From: Actinobacteria bacterium OV320
GTDB lineage: Bacteria; Actinomycetota; Actinomycetes; Streptomycetales; Streptomycetaceae
DNA length: 64,000 nt
Direction: 5' to 3'
Assembly: GCA_001298545.1 (NCBI GenBank)
Contig: LJCX01000029.1
Location: forward strand, 682,001-746,000
In this document: piece after piece, positions 16,685 to 25,328 of the stretch
How positions within the stretch are numbered: the first letter of the stretch is position 1
Layout of the letters: every line of letters begins with the position of its first letter
Position numbers and translations under genes: made by a program
Notes under the pieces: model-generated
Told to the model about the DNA's origin: nothing
Databases searched by the model: none
The model's input: the letters and a program-made list of their open reading frames with translations, nothing else

Positions 16685-17742
16685 GTAGCCAAGACATTCC
16701 AGAAGAGAACCTGCCCGCTGAGCAGGGCCACGCACACGGCAGCGCCGTAGGCGTCGCGGACGAGCAGAACCCGTTCGCGGACCCGGGGCTGCCGCCTCAC
16801 GAGCATCGCATCCAGGACATCGACGAGCGGGCCGCCAAGCGGTCCGAGCGTGCGGTCGCCTTCCTGTTCACGCTGTCGATGCTCGCCACGGTCGGCTTCA
16901 TCGCCTCGTACGTGGCGATCCCCGCCGACAAGTCGATCTTCGTGTTCCCGATCGGCCACCTCAGCGCGCTGAACTTCGCGCTGGGTCTGACGCTGGGCAC
17001 GGCGCTGTTCACCATCGGCGCCGGCGCGGTCCACTGGGCCCGCACCCTGATGTCCGACGTGGAGGTCGCCGACGAGCGGCACGCGATCGCCGCGCCCCCC
17101 GAGGTCCGTGCGAAGGTCCACGCGGACTTCAAGCAGGGTGCCAAGGAGTCCGGGCTCGGCCGTCGCAAGCTGATCCGCAACACGATGTTCGGCGCGCTCA
17201 CCCTGGTGCCGCTGTCCGGTGTCGTGCTGCTGCGCGACCTCGGCCCGCTGCCCGAGGACAAGCTGCGTCACACGCTGTGGGCGAAGGGCAAGCTGCTCGT
17301 CAACATGAACACGAACGAGCCGCTGCGTCCCTCGGACGTCGCCGTCGGTTCGCTCACCTTCGCCAAGCCCGAGGGCCTGGAGGAGCACGACGAGGAGTTC
17401 CAGAACGAGATCGCCAAGGCGGCCCTGATGATCGTCCGGCTCCAGCCGGACAACATCAAGGACAAGCAGGAACTCGACTGGTCCTACCAGGGCATCGTGG
17501 CGTACTCGAAGATCTGCACCCACGTCGGTTGCCCGATCTCGCTGTACGAGCAGCAGACGCACCACGTGCTGTGCCCCTGCCACCAGTCCACCTTCGACCT
17601 CTCCGACGGTGCCCGAGTGATCTTCGGCCCCGCCGGCCACGCCCTGCCGCAGCTGCGCATCGGTGTGAACGACGAGGGCTATCTCGAGGCGCTCGGCGAC
17701 TTCGAAGAGCCCGTCGGTCCTGCTTTCTGGGAGCGCGGATGA
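16681..17742 (+). CDS. qcrA: Rieske iron-sulfur subunit of cytochrome bcc complex (QcrA)
   Basis: A 353-residue Rieske protein of the actinobacterial type, with three predicted N-terminal helices instead of one and a C-terminal [2Fe-2S] domain. Cluster ligands lie in CTHVGC and CPCHQS, followed by the Pro-loop FGPAGHALPQL. It oxidises menaquinol at the Qo site and reduces QcrC. The ATG at 16681 overlaps the qcrC stop (ATGA), fixing this start over an upstream in-frame ATG that lies inside qcrC. The stop overlaps qcrB in the same way. Confidence 0.95.
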   Translation: MSSQDIPEENLPAEQGHAHGSAVGVADEQNPFADPGLPPHEHRIQDIDERAAKRSERAVAFLFTLSMLATVGFIASYVAIPADKSIFVFPIGHLSALNFALGLTLGTALFTIGAGAVHWARTLMSDVEVADERHAIAAPPEVRAKVHADFKQGAKESGLGRRKLIRNTMFGALTLVPLSGVVLLRDLGPLPEDKLRHTLWAKGKLLVNMNTNEPLRPSDVAVGSLTFAKPEGLEEHDEEFQNEIAKAALMIVRLQPDNIKDKQELDWSYQGIVAYSKICTHVGCPISLYEQQTHHVLCPCHQSTFDLSDGARVIFGPAGHALPQLRIGVNDEGYLEALGDFEEPVGPAFWERG

Positions 17743-19385
17743 GCACGAACGAGAACACCGAGAGCAACGAGTCCCGCGACCGCGGGAAGGCTCCGGCGGG
17801 CGAGCGGATCGCCGACTGGGCCGACGGCCGGCTGGGGATCTACTCCCTGGCCAAGGCCAACATGCGCAAGATCTTCCCCGACCACTGGTCGTTCATGCTG
17901 GGTGAGATCTGCCTCTACAGCTTCATCATCATCATCCTCACGGGTGTGTACCTGACGCTGTTCTTCCACCCGTCGATGAACGAGGTGGAGTACCACGGCA
18001 GCTACGTCCCGCTCCAGGGACAGCTGATGTCCGAGGCGTTCAGCTCGACCCTGCACATCTCCTTCGACGTGCGCGGCGGTCTGCTCATCCGGCAGATCCA
18101 CCACTGGGCGGCGCTGATCTTCCTCGCCGGCATGTTCGTGCACATGATGCGGGTGTTCTTCACGGGCGCGTTCCGCAAGCCGCGTGAGATCAACTGGCTG
18201 TTCGGTTTCCTGCTGTTCGTCCTCGGCATGTTCACCGGATTCACCGGTTACTCGCTCCCGGACGACCTGCTCTCCGGCACCGGTGTCCGCTTCACCCAGG
18301 GCGCGATCCTGTCGATGCCGATCGTCGGCACGTACATCTCGATGTTCCTGTTCGGCGGGGAGTTCCCGGGCCACGACTTCGTGGCGCGGTTCTACTCGAT
18401 CCACATCCTGCTGCTGCCGGGCATCATGCTCGGGCTCGTGGTCGGCCACCTGATCCTGGTCTTCTACCACAAGCACACGCAGTTCGCGGGCCCCGGAAAG
18501 AGCAACAAGAACGTCGTCGGCATGCCGCTGCTGCCGGTGTACATGGCCAAGGCCGGAGGCTTCTTCTTCCTGGTCTTCGGTGTCATCGGGGTCATCGCGG
18601 GCATCGCCCAGATCAACCCGATCTGGGCCATGGGCCCCTACCGTCCGGACCAGGTGTCCACCGGCGCCCAGCCCGACTGGTACATGGGCTTCGCCGAGGG
18701 TCTCATCCGCTTCATGCCGGGCTGGGAGATCAACATCTGGGGCCACACCCTGGTCCTGGGCGTGTTCATCCCGCTGGTCCTGTTCGGTGTTCTGCTCGCG
18801 ATTCTCGCGCTCTACCCCTTCATCGAGTCGTGGGTCACGGGCGACAAGCGCGAGCACCACATCCTGGACCGGCCGCGCAACGCCCCGACGCGTACCGCGC
18901 TGGGCGTCGCCTGGGTCACGATGTACATGATCATGCTGGTCGGCGGTGGCAACGACCTGTGGGCCACCCACCTCCACCTGTCGATCAACTCGATCACCTG
19001 GTTCGTCCGGATCTTCTTCATCGCCGGACCGGTCATCGCGTACGTCGTCACCAAGCGGATCTGCCTCGGCCTCCAGCGCCGGGACCGGGACAAGGTGCTG
19101 CACGGTCGCGAGACCGGCACCATCAAGCGCCTGCCGCACGGTGAGTTCATCGAGATCCACGAGCCGCTCAGCCAGGAGCAGCTGCACACCCTCACGGCGC
19201 ACGAGCAGTACGAGCCGGCCGCGATCGGCGCCGCCGTCGACGACAACGGCGTCGAGCGCAAGGTCAAGGGCAAGGAGAAGCTCCGCGCCAAGATCAGCGG
19301 GGCCTACTTCGGTGAGGACCAGCAGATTCCGAAGCCCACCGCGGAGGAGTACAAGGAGATCACGAGCGGCCACGGCCACCACTGA
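17739..19385 (+). CDS. qcrB: Cytochrome b subunit of cytochrome bcc complex (QcrB)
   Basis: The 548-residue cytochrome b carries the two b-haems and the quinol sites. Haem ligands are visible in helices IRQIHHWAALIFLAGMFVHM and RFYSIHILLLPG...VGHLILVFYHKH. The Qo-site PDWY motif appears in AQPDWYMGF, the equivalent of the PEWY of mitochondria. A long polar C-terminal tail (about 120 residues) is typical of actinobacteria. The ATG overlaps the qcrA stop by 4 bp. A strong terminator ends the ctaE-qcrCAB operon. Confidence 0.95.
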   Translation: MSTNENTESNESRDRGKAPAGERIADWADGRLGIYSLAKANMRKIFPDHWSFMLGEICLYSFIIIILTGVYLTLFFHPSMNEVEYHGSYVPLQGQLMSEAFSSTLHISFDVRGGLLIRQIHHWAALIFLAGMFVHMMRVFFTGAFRKPREINWLFGFLLFVLGMFTGFTGYSLPDDLLSGTGVRFTQGAILSMPIVGTYISMFLFGGEFPGHDFVARFYSIHILLLPGIMLGLVVGHLILVFYHKHTQFAGPGKSNKNVVGMPLLPVYMAKAGGFFFLVFGVIGVIAGIAQINPIWAMGPYRPDQVSTGAQPDWYMGFAEGLIRFMPGWEINIWGHTLVLGVFIPLVLFGVLLAILALYPFIESWVTGDKREHHILDRPRNAPTRTALGVAWVTMYMIMLVGGGNDLWATHLHLSINSITWFVRIFFIAGPVIAYVVTKRICLGLQRRDRDKVLHGRETGTIKRLPHGEFIEIHEPLSQEQLHTLTAHEQYEPAAIGAAVDDNGVERKVKGKEKLRAKISGAYFGEDQQIPKPTAEEYKEITSGHGHH

Positions 19386-19411
19386 TCGCTGAGGCGTCGC
19401 CACGCCACAGG

Positions 19412-19446
19412 AAAGGGCCCCGTCCGGTCTTCGGACGGGGCCCTTT
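19412..19446 (+). terminator. Terminator of the ctaE-qcrCAB operon
   Basis: A perfect 15-bp stem: AAAGGGCCCCGTCCG (19412-19426) pairs with CGGACGGGGCCCTTT (19432-19446) around a GTCTT loop. It separates qcrB from trpD. Confidence 0.9.
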
Positions 19447-19503
19447 GCCGTGCCCACGGGCTGGATAGGGTGGGGTGCACCTTGTCACGAGGCGCACGAC
19501 GGC

Positions 19504-19530
19504 ACCCGACGTACCCGACGTACCCGACGT
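19504..19530. repeat. 9-bp tandem repeat upstream of trpD
   Basis: ACCCGACGT occurs three times in a row, 35 bp before the trpD start. It could be a short binding-site array or chance slippage. No hairpin forms within it. Confidence 0.6.
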
Positions 19531-19564
19531 GCCGACGAACACGACGACACACGCAGGAGCGGCT

Positions 19565-20629
19565 ATGAGCGCTGTGACCCCCGCTGGAGGCGACACCGCG
19601 GCGGGCCGTTCCTGGCCCGAGGTGCTGAACGGTCTGCTGTACGGTCGCGACCAGGACGCCGACGCCACGTTCTGGGCGCTGGACCGGATCATGCGCGGCG
19701 AGGCGACCGACGCGCAGATCGCCGGGTTCGTGGTGGCGCTGCGGGCCAAGGGTGAGACCGTCGCGGAGATCAACGGGCTCGTCCGGGCGATGTACGAGCA
19801 CGCCAACCTGATCGAGGTGCCCGGCCGGACCGTCGACATCGTCGGCACCGGCGGCGACGGCGCGAAGACGGTCAACATCTCCACGATGTCGGCGATCGTC
19901 GTGGCCGGCTCGGGTGCCACGGTCGTCAAGCACGGCAACCGGGCGGCGTCCTCCGCGTCCGGCGCCTCCGACGTCCTGGAGAAGCTCGGCGTCAATCTGG
20001 AGCTGACCCCGCGGCGGGTGGCCGAGGTGGCCCAGGAGGCCGGGATCACCTTCTGCTTCGCGATCAAGTTCCACCCGGCGCTGCGTCATGTGGGCGCCGC
20101 GCGCGGCCAGTTGGGTATCCGCACGGTGTTCAACGTGCTCGGCCCGCTGACCAACCCCGCCAAGGTGCGGGCCCAGGCGGTCGGAGTCGCGGACCCGCGG
20201 ATGGCGCCGGTCGTCGCGGGTGTCTTCGCCGAGCGCGGCAACTCGTCCCTGGTCTTCCGGGGCGACGAGGGCCTCGACGAGCTGACCACGACGGCCACCT
20301 CCCATGTGTGGGTCGTCCGCGACGGCAAGGTCACCGAGGAGACCTTCGACCCGCGTGACGTCGGGCTCGAGCTGGTCCCGGTCGAGGCCCTGCGGGGCGG
20401 GGACCCGTCGTACAACGCGGAGGTCGCCCGCCGCCTCCTGGAGGGCGAGACGGGCCCGGTGCGGGACGCCGTGCTGCTGAACTCGGCGGCGGCGCTGGTG
20501 GCCCTGGAGCCGGGCTCCGGGACCCTGGCCGGGCAACTGCGCGACGGCATGGACAAGGCGGCCGAGTCGATCGACTCGGGTGCGGCCAAGCGGGCGCTGG
20601 ACCGCTGGGTCGCCGCCACCCGGGCGTGA
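19565..20629 (+). CDS. trpD: Anthranilate phosphoribosyltransferase TrpD
   Basis: TrpD joins anthranilate to PRPP in tryptophan synthesis. The 354-residue product has the GTGGDGAKTVNISTM glycine loop for PRPP (about residue 95), the KHGNRAASSASGASDVLE segment and RTVFNVLGPLTNPA, all classic for the family. The ATG at 19565 has an AGGAG site 5 nt upstream; an in-frame GTG 90 bp earlier would read through the 9-bp repeats and is less likely. It stands alone next to the qcr genes, as in M. tuberculosis (Rv2192c), away from the other trp genes. Confidence 0.94.
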   Translation: MSAVTPAGGDTAAGRSWPEVLNGLLYGRDQDADATFWALDRIMRGEATDAQIAGFVVALRAKGETVAEINGLVRAMYEHANLIEVPGRTVDIVGTGGDGAKTVNISTMSAIVVAGSGATVVKHGNRAASSASGASDVLEKLGVNLELTPRRVAEVAQEAGITFCFAIKFHPALRHVGAARGQLGIRTVFNVLGPLTNPAKVRAQAVGVADPRMAPVVAGVFAERGNSSLVFRGDEGLDELTTTATSHVWVVRDGKVTEETFDPRDVGLELVPVEALRGGDPSYNAEVARRLLEGETGPVRDAVLLNSAAALVALEPGSGTLAGQLRDGMDKAAESIDSGAAKRALDRWVAATRA

Positions 20630-20705
20630 CGCCCCACCGCTGACGACCGTCCCGCGATCCGGACACGGGTTGCGGGACGGCGATCACCTCACGTACGTTC
20701 CTGTA

Positions 20706-20825
20706 TCAGGTCATGAGTGACAGTCATGAGGCCCCGGCCGACTGTCCGGCAACCCTCCGTCCGTGGCGGGGTGCCCCGGGTGAAGACCAGGTCGTAGGCA
20801 GCGAGGTCTACGGCAAGCGCGGACC
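20706..20825 (+). promoter_or_regulatory. SAM-IV-type riboswitch aptamer
   Basis: The block contains GGTCATGAG near 20709, then CCGGCAACCCTCC near 20747, GGCGGGGTGCCCCGGGTGA near 20765 and GAAGACC near 20782, in the order and spacing of the SAM-IV class, which is known from actinomycetes. GGTC and GACC can close the outer stem. A downstream pair GGTC.GACC near 20791-20824 fits the 3' stem and pseudoknot part of that class. It lies about 180 nt before a class V aminotransferase gene, implying control by S-adenosylmethionine. Edges are approximate. Confidence 0.85.
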
Positions 20826-20861
20826 CCTCGCACTCTTCTGAGTGAGTACCGCCAGGGGTCC
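20821..20861 (+). terminator. Hairpin after the SAM-IV-type element (candidate expression platform)
   Basis: GGACCCCT (20821-20828) pairs with AGGGGTCC (20854-20861); an inner CACT/AGTG pair makes a taller stem. The left arm overlaps the 3' end of the aptamer, so aptamer closure and this hairpin may exclude each other. There is no U-run, so the mechanism is inferred. Confidence 0.5.
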
Positions 20862-20883
20862 TGGTCGTTCGAGGGAGTCTTCC

Positions 20884-20904
20884 GTGAGCAAGCGAATGCG
20901 ATAG
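20884..20904 (+). CDS. Six-codon upstream ORF (MSKRMR)
   Basis: GTG AGC AAG CGA ATG CGA TAG follows an excellent GAGGGAG ribosome site 6 nt upstream. It lies between the riboswitch hairpin and the aminotransferase start, 102 nt before the latter. It is too short to have a product role and may be a leader ORF tuning expression. It could also be chance. Confidence 0.35.
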   Translation: MSKRMR

Positions 20905-21005
20905 GGCGTAGAGCCCCGCCTCCGCACCCCCCTTTCACCTTCCTCCGTGCTCGAGCCACGCCCGCTCGCACGGCGGTTCCCCCTTGCCTCTCACGGGAGT
21001 TCGCC

Positions 21006-22367
21006 ATGTCTGTCTCCACCGCTGCCGCCGCCCGTACCGTTTGTGCACCGCTGCCCGTTCTCGGCCGGGATGTCACGGTCCCGCTCGTCACGGGCGGCGA
21101 GGTCACCTACGCGGCGCTCGACTACGCGGCCAGCGCCCCCGCCCTCCAGCGCGTCTGGGACGACGTGGCGGCCTACGCCCCGTACTACGGCAGCGTCCAC
21201 CGGGGTGCCGGCTACCTCTCGCAGCTGTCCACGGACCTCTTCGAGAACGCCCGCAGGACGGTGACCGAGTTCCTGGACTGCCGCCCCGACGACCAGCTGG
21301 TCTTCACCCGCTCGACGACGGACTCCCTCAACCTGCTGGCGCGGGCCCTCCCGGCCGGCTGCCAGGTCTTCGTCTTCGAGACCGAGCACCACGCCTCGCT
21401 GCTGCCCTGGCAGGACGCCCGGGTCACCTACCTCAACGCCCCGCGCACCCCGCGCCAGGCCGTCGAGACGCTGGAGCGGGCCCTCGCCGACCGTGACCCG
21501 CACGGCCCGGCCCTGGTCTGTGTTACCGGCGCCTCGAACGTCACCGGCGAGCTGTGGCCGGTACGCGAGCTGGCGGCCGCCGCGCACGCCCACGGCGCCC
21601 GGATCGTCCTGGACGCGGCCCAGCTGGCCCCGCACCACCCGGTCTCCGTGCAGGAGCTCGACGTCGACTGGGTCGCCTTCTCCGGTCACAAGCTGTACGC
21701 GCCCTTCGGCGCCGGTGTGCTGGCCGGTCGCGCCGACTGGCTGGTGGCGGCCGACCCGTACCTCGCCGGCGGCGGCGCCAGCCGCAAGGTCACGCGGCGC
21801 GAGGACGGGGGAGTGGACGTGGAGTGGCACGAGAGCGCCGCCCGCCACGAGGCCGGCTCCCCGAACGTGATCGGCGCCTACTCCATCGCCTCGGCGTGCA
21901 AGGCCCTCACCGAGGCGGGCTTCGACAGCCTGGTCGCCCGGGAGGAGTACCTGATCGCGAAGGTGCGGGCCGGTCTGGCCGAGGTCCCGCAGGTGAAGGT
22001 GCTGTCCCTGTTCGGCGACGACGCCCCGCGGGTCGGCGTGATCTCCTTCGTCGTCGAGGGCTGGAACAGCTCCCACTTCGCCGCCGCCCTCTCCGCCGAG
22101 TACGGCATCGGGGTCCGCGACGGCCTCTTCTGCGCCCACCCCCTGGTCCGCACCCTTCTGGGCAGCGACCCCCAGACCCAGGGCGAGTGCGGCGCCCCCG
22201 AGGCGGCTCCCGGCGAGAAGTCCCTCAACGCGATCCGGGTGAGCTTCGGCGCGGGAACCCCGGACGAGCACGTGGAGCGCTTCGTGAACGCGGTGCGCGA
22301 ACTGGTGAGCGAGGGCGCCCGGTGGCAGTACCGGACGGAGGACGGCCGCTGCGTGCCCGCCGTCTGA
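21006..22367 (+). CDS. Class V aminotransferase (cysteine desulfurase-like), SAM-riboswitch controlled
   Basis: A 453-residue PLP enzyme. The PLP lysine lies in FSGHKLYAPFGAG and the aspartate in VLDAAQLAPH; TRSTTDSLNLL binds phosphate. The C-terminal part has DGLFCAHPLVR with one cysteine where desulfurases carry a catalytic loop, but the loop differs from IscS (no SSGSAC). It may be a desulfurase, a cysteine/cystine lyase or an epimerase-like enzyme. The SAM-IV-type leader argues for a role in sulfur amino acid metabolism. ATG at 21006 with a GGGAG site. Downstream genes face the other way. Confidence 0.82.
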   Translation: MSVSTAAAARTVCAPLPVLGRDVTVPLVTGGEVTYAALDYAASAPALQRVWDDVAAYAPYYGSVHRGAGYLSQLSTDLFENARRTVTEFLDCRPDDQLVFTRSTTDSLNLLARALPAGCQVFVFETEHHASLLPWQDARVTYLNAPRTPRQAVETLERALADRDPHGPALVCVTGASNVTGELWPVRELAAAAHAHGARIVLDAAQLAPHHPVSVQELDVDWVAFSGHKLYAPFGAGVLAGRADWLVAADPYLAGGGASRKVTRREDGGVDVEWHESAARHEAGSPNVIGAYSIASACKALTEAGFDSLVAREEYLIAKVRAGLAEVPQVKVLSLFGDDAPRVGVISFVVEGWNSSHFAAALSAEYGIGVRDGLFCAHPLVRTLLGSDPQTQGECGAPEAAPGEKSLNAIRVSFGAGTPDEHVERFVNAVRELVSEGARWQYRTEDGRCVPAV

Positions 22368-22399
22368 GCGACGGGCCGCCGGAGGCGGTGTTCAGCCGG

Positions 22400-22681
22400 T
22401 CAGGAGTCCAGCCCGATCGCGAACGCCGCCTCCAGGTCGTGCTGCGAGTAGGTGCGGAAGGCGACGTGCGTGTCCGTGCCCTCCACCCCGGGGATCTTGC
22501 TGATGCTGCCCGGGATGACCTCCGCCAGGTCCTCGTGCTCCTTCACCCGCACCATGGCGATCAGGTCGTACGTCCCGGTGACGGAGAAGACCTCACTGAC
22601 GGAGTCCAGCGAAGCGATCCGCTCCGCGATCTCGGGAATCCGGTCCACGCTGGTCTTGATGAGGACGATCGCGGTGATCAC
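22400..22681 (-). CDS. Lrp/AsnC-type ligand-binding (RAM) domain protein without HTH
   Basis: A 93-residue protein made only of the alpha/beta RAM domain of Lrp regulators (ITAIVLIKTSVDRIPEIAE, VTGTYDLIAMVRV, GTDTHVAF). The N-terminal DNA-binding part is absent. Stand-alone RAM proteins form ring multimers that bind amino acids and may modulate partners. The GTG start overlaps the rhomboid gene stop (GTGA), so the two are co-translated. Confidence 0.85.
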   Translation of the reverse strand: MITAIVLIKTSVDRIPEIAERIASLDSVSEVFSVTGTYDLIAMVRVKEHEDLAEVIPGSISKIPGVEGTDTHVAFRTYSQHDLEAAFAIGLDS

Positions 22682-23463
22682 GGCTGGTTCTCTCCCTCGG
22701 GGGCCGGAGCTGGGGCGGGCTTCACTCTAGTCGCCCGCCCGTCACCCGCCGCCGCCCCTTCGAGGCCGCCCTTCGGGCCCGGTTTCCTACCGAAACGGGC
22801 CCACGCGTAGAGGAGCCCCAGGCCGAAGCCCACCAGGTGCGCCAGGTAGGCCACCCCCGGGCCCTGGGCGGCCCGCCCCGCCGCCACCCACTGCAGCGCC
22901 GCCCAGAAGGGCAGCACGACCCATGCGGGGAAGCGCAGCGGCAGGAAGAACAGGAACGGCAGCAGACTGGTCACCCGCGCCCGGGGGAACAGGTACAGAA
23001 ACGCGCCGAGGACCGCGGAGATCGCTCCGGAGGCGCCGACCAGGGACTGCGACGACTCGGCGTTGGCGGCGGCGTAGCCCAGCAGGGCCAGGTAGCCGCA
23101 GCCGAGGTAGAAGAGCGTGAACTCGACGCGGCCCATCCGGTCCTCGGTCATCGTCCCGAAGACATAGAGGAAGAGCATGTTGCCCAGCAGGTGCACCCAG
23201 CTGCCGTGGACGAAGAGGGCCGTGGCCGGGGTCAGGGCGGCCCGTGGCGCGCCCTCGAAGAGCTCACCCGGCACCACGCCCCAGCGCCGGAAATAGGCGT
23301 GCTGCGCCGCCAGCAGCTCGTCGCCGGAGCCGTACGCCGGATTGAAGCCCGAGGCGGGCCCGATCAGGAAGATCAGGCAGCACAGGGCGATCAGTGCGTA
23401 GGTCACCGGCGCAGGGCGGTCGCGGACCACCCTGCCGACCGTCCCGTTCCAGTCGCCGATCAT
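22678..23463 (-). CDS. Rhomboid-family intramembrane serine protease
   Basis: A protein of about 261 residues with six predicted helices. The catalytic serine lies in GASGAISAVLGAF and the catalytic histidine in YLAHLVGFGLGLLYAW; the helix-2 motif LLGNMLFLYVFG and the loop-1 region are present. It cleaves membrane substrates; none is known here. The ATG at 23463 (MIGDWNGTVGR) gives the usual short cytoplasmic start; an upstream GTG at 23565 would add a basic, unlikely extension. No clear ribosome site is seen for either. Operon with the RAM-domain gene. Confidence 0.82.
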   Translation of the reverse strand: MIGDWNGTVGRVVRDRPAPVTYALIALCCLIFLIGPASGFNPAYGSGDELLAAQHAYFRRWGVVPGELFEGAPRAALTPATALFVHGSWVHLLGNMLFLYVFGTMTEDRMGRVEFTLFYLGCGYLALLGYAAANAESSQSLVGASGAISAVLGAFLYLFPRARVTSLLPFLFFLPLRFPAWVVLPFWAALQWVAAGRAAQGPGVAYLAHLVGFGLGLLYAWARFGRKPGPKGGLEGAAAGDGRATRVKPAPAPAPEGENQP

Positions 23464-23636
23464 GAGAACAAAGCATGACGTAATCGGACGCACTCGTCCG
23501 GACCGCCTCGCCGCCGCGGACGGATGGGCGGCGAGTACCCGCCAGGCCGTAGGGTTACGAGCCATACGCGCGGGGGAGCCTCCGGCCCGACCCCGGCAAC
23601 CGGAAGCACGACACTAGAAGGAAGCGGATAGCCACG

Positions 23637-23876
23637 ATGACGGTTCCCCTGCCGACCGCCGCGACGCGGTGGCGCTGCACGCTCTGCGGCAACCTCACGC
23701 GGTTCGACGTGACGCGCTCGTCGAAGGTCGTCGAGTACGTGCACCTCGACCTCGCCGGTGAGCCGAAGGTCGAGGAGCGCGAGGTGGTCAGTGAGACCAT
23801 CGAGTCGGTGCGGTGCCGCTGGTGCAACGCCGTGGACCAGGTGGAACTAGTGGATCGGCCGGGCGCCGGTTCCTGA
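23637..23876 (+). CDS. Small zinc-ribbon protein of unknown function
   Basis: A 79-residue protein with two cysteine pairs, CTLCGN (about residues 14-17) and CRWCN (about 60-63), the pattern of a zinc ribbon. A central acidic strand region lies between (HLDLAGEPKVEEREVV). It is likely a metal-stabilised nucleic-acid or protein binder. ATG preceded by a GAAGGAAG site. It lies 68 bp before the NYN-domain gene. Confidence 0.75.
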   Translation: MTVPLPTAATRWRCTLCGNLTRFDVTRSSKVVEYVHLDLAGEPKVEEREVVSETIESVRCRWCNAVDQVELVDRPGAGS

Positions 23877-23880
23877 CGAT

Positions 23881-23918
23881 GGGGGTCCCCCCGCTCGAGC
23901 GAAGCGGAGAGGGGGAGG
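23881..23918. repeat. Intergenic palindromic element (GCTCGAGCGAAGC type)
   Basis: CCCCCGCTCGAGCGAAGCGGAG, interrupted here only for citing, is followed by AGGGGG and forms a hairpin with CCCCC/GGGGG arms. From memory this resembles a short palindrome scattered between genes in many Streptomyces genomes. Confidence 0.5.
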
Positions 23919-23943
23919 CCCGCACAGTATTGGGGTGTGACGG

Positions 23944-25287
23944 ATGGTGGAGAGCGTAGGCGGGGGGCCGGGCGACGGCGCCGCCGAGATGCTCGACCGT
24001 CCGCTGCCGGACGGCGTGCGGCGCAGGGTCGTACAGATCGTCTCCGACGGCTTCGGCGGGCTGACCGTCGGCGAACTGCCCGTCCAGTTGCGGCAGTACG
24101 CCCGGTTCGCACCGAACCGGCGGGCGAAGTTCGCGGGCAACGCGATGGCCGCCGCACTGGAGACCGATCCGCTCTTCCGGCAGCGCATCGCCGAGAAGTT
24201 CAGAGAGGCCCAGCCGGAACTCGCCGGCGCTCTCGACTCCGGCTCGCCGACCCCGGCCGCGGACCCGCACGAAGTGGCGGCCGCGGCCTATGTGCTGCGG
24301 CCCACCGGCTGGGTGAAGCTGGTCACCGCGGCCGGCGAGGAGGCCCAGCGGGCGGACGCCGAGCGGGCCGGCGAGGAGAGCCGGGCCGAACTGGAGCGGC
24401 TGCGTGAGGAGCTGGACCGGGCCCGTGAGCAGTCCCGGGCGGGCGCCGAGGGGCTGCGCGCCGAACTGGACACCGCGAAGAAGGAAGCGGAATCGCTCCA
24501 TCGCAAGCTGCGTTCGGCCCTCAGCGACGTGAAGCGGGGCGAGGCCGCGCTGCGCAAGGTGCGCGGCGAGCTGGAGACCGTGCGCGCCGAGGGGCAGACC
24601 CAGGTGTCGGCCGCGGAGAGCGAGACCCGGCGGCTGAAGGCGCGGCTCGGCGCGGTGGAGGCGGCGCTGGAGGCCACCCGGCGGGCGGCGCGCGAGGGGC
24701 GCAGCGTCGAGGACATGCGGGTGCGGCTGCTGCTGGACACGGTGCTCGACGCGGCCCAAGGGCTGCGGCGGGAACTGGCGTTGCCGCCGGTGTCGGTGCG
24801 TCCGGCGGCAACCGTCGACGCGGTCGAACCGGGACGAATGACCCCGAAGGACATCGCCACGCGTGCTCTGTCGGAGAACGATCCGGCCATTCTCGACCAG
24901 TTGCTCGCGCTGCCCCAGGCCCATCTCGTCGTCGACGGCTACAACGTCACCAAGACCGGCTATCCGCAGATGCCGTTGGAGAAGCAGCGGCTCCGGCTGC
25001 TCGGGCAGCTCTCGCAGCTCGCCGCGCAGACCGGCGCCGAGGTCACCTGTGTCTTCGACGGGGCCGAACTGGCCGCTCCGGTGCTGCTCGCGCCGCCGCG
25101 CGGGGTGCGGGTGCTGTTCTCCAAGCCGGGTGTCACGGCCGACGAGCTGATCCGTCAGCTGGTGCGGGCCGAGCCGCCGGGCCGGCCGGTCATCGTCGCC
25201 TCGACCGACCGTGAGGTGGCCGACGGGATCACCAAGGCGGGCGCCCGACCGGTGGCTTCCGCGGTACTTCTGAAGCGACTGTCCTAA
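23944..25287 (+). CDS. Coiled-coil protein with C-terminal NYN (PIN-like) RNase domain
   Basis: A 447-residue protein. Residues ~20-110 form an alpha-helical domain of unknown type; ~115-270 are a long Glu/Arg/Ala-rich coiled coil; ~320-447 are a YacP-type NYN domain with LVVDGYNVTKTGYP, VFDGAEL and VIVASTDREVADG, whose aspartates form the metal site of a PIN-like nuclease. It is expected to act on RNA in the cytoplasm. The ATG start at 23944 has a weak GGGG site; GTG at 23947 is equivalent. Only the small zinc-ribbon gene lies close upstream. Confidence 0.8.
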   Translation: MVESVGGGPGDGAAEMLDRPLPDGVRRRVVQIVSDGFGGLTVGELPVQLRQYARFAPNRRAKFAGNAMAAALETDPLFRQRIAEKFREAQPELAGALDSGSPTPAADPHEVAAAAYVLRPTGWVKLVTAAGEEAQRADAERAGEESRAELERLREELDRAREQSRAGAEGLRAELDTAKKEAESLHRKLRSALSDVKRGEAALRKVRGELETVRAEGQTQVSAAESETRRLKARLGAVEAALEATRRAAREGRSVEDMRVRLLLDTVLDAAQGLRRELALPPVSVRPAATVDAVEPGRMTPKDIATRALSENDPAILDQLLALPQAHLVVDGYNVTKTGYPQMPLEKQRLRLLGQLSQLAAQTGAEVTCVFDGAELAAPVLLAPPRGVRVLFSKPGVTADELIRQLVRAEPPGRPVIVASTDREVADGITKAGARPVASAVLLKRLS

Positions 25288-25328
25288 ACGTCGAAGTTCC
25301 AGGTTTATTGCCCGAATTGGTGGGATCG

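Noticed and set aside
19475..19564. Upstream in-frame start for trpD
   Set aside because: It would read through the 9-bp tandem repeats, adding a low-complexity stretch absent from TrpD; the ATG at 19565 has a good AGGAG.
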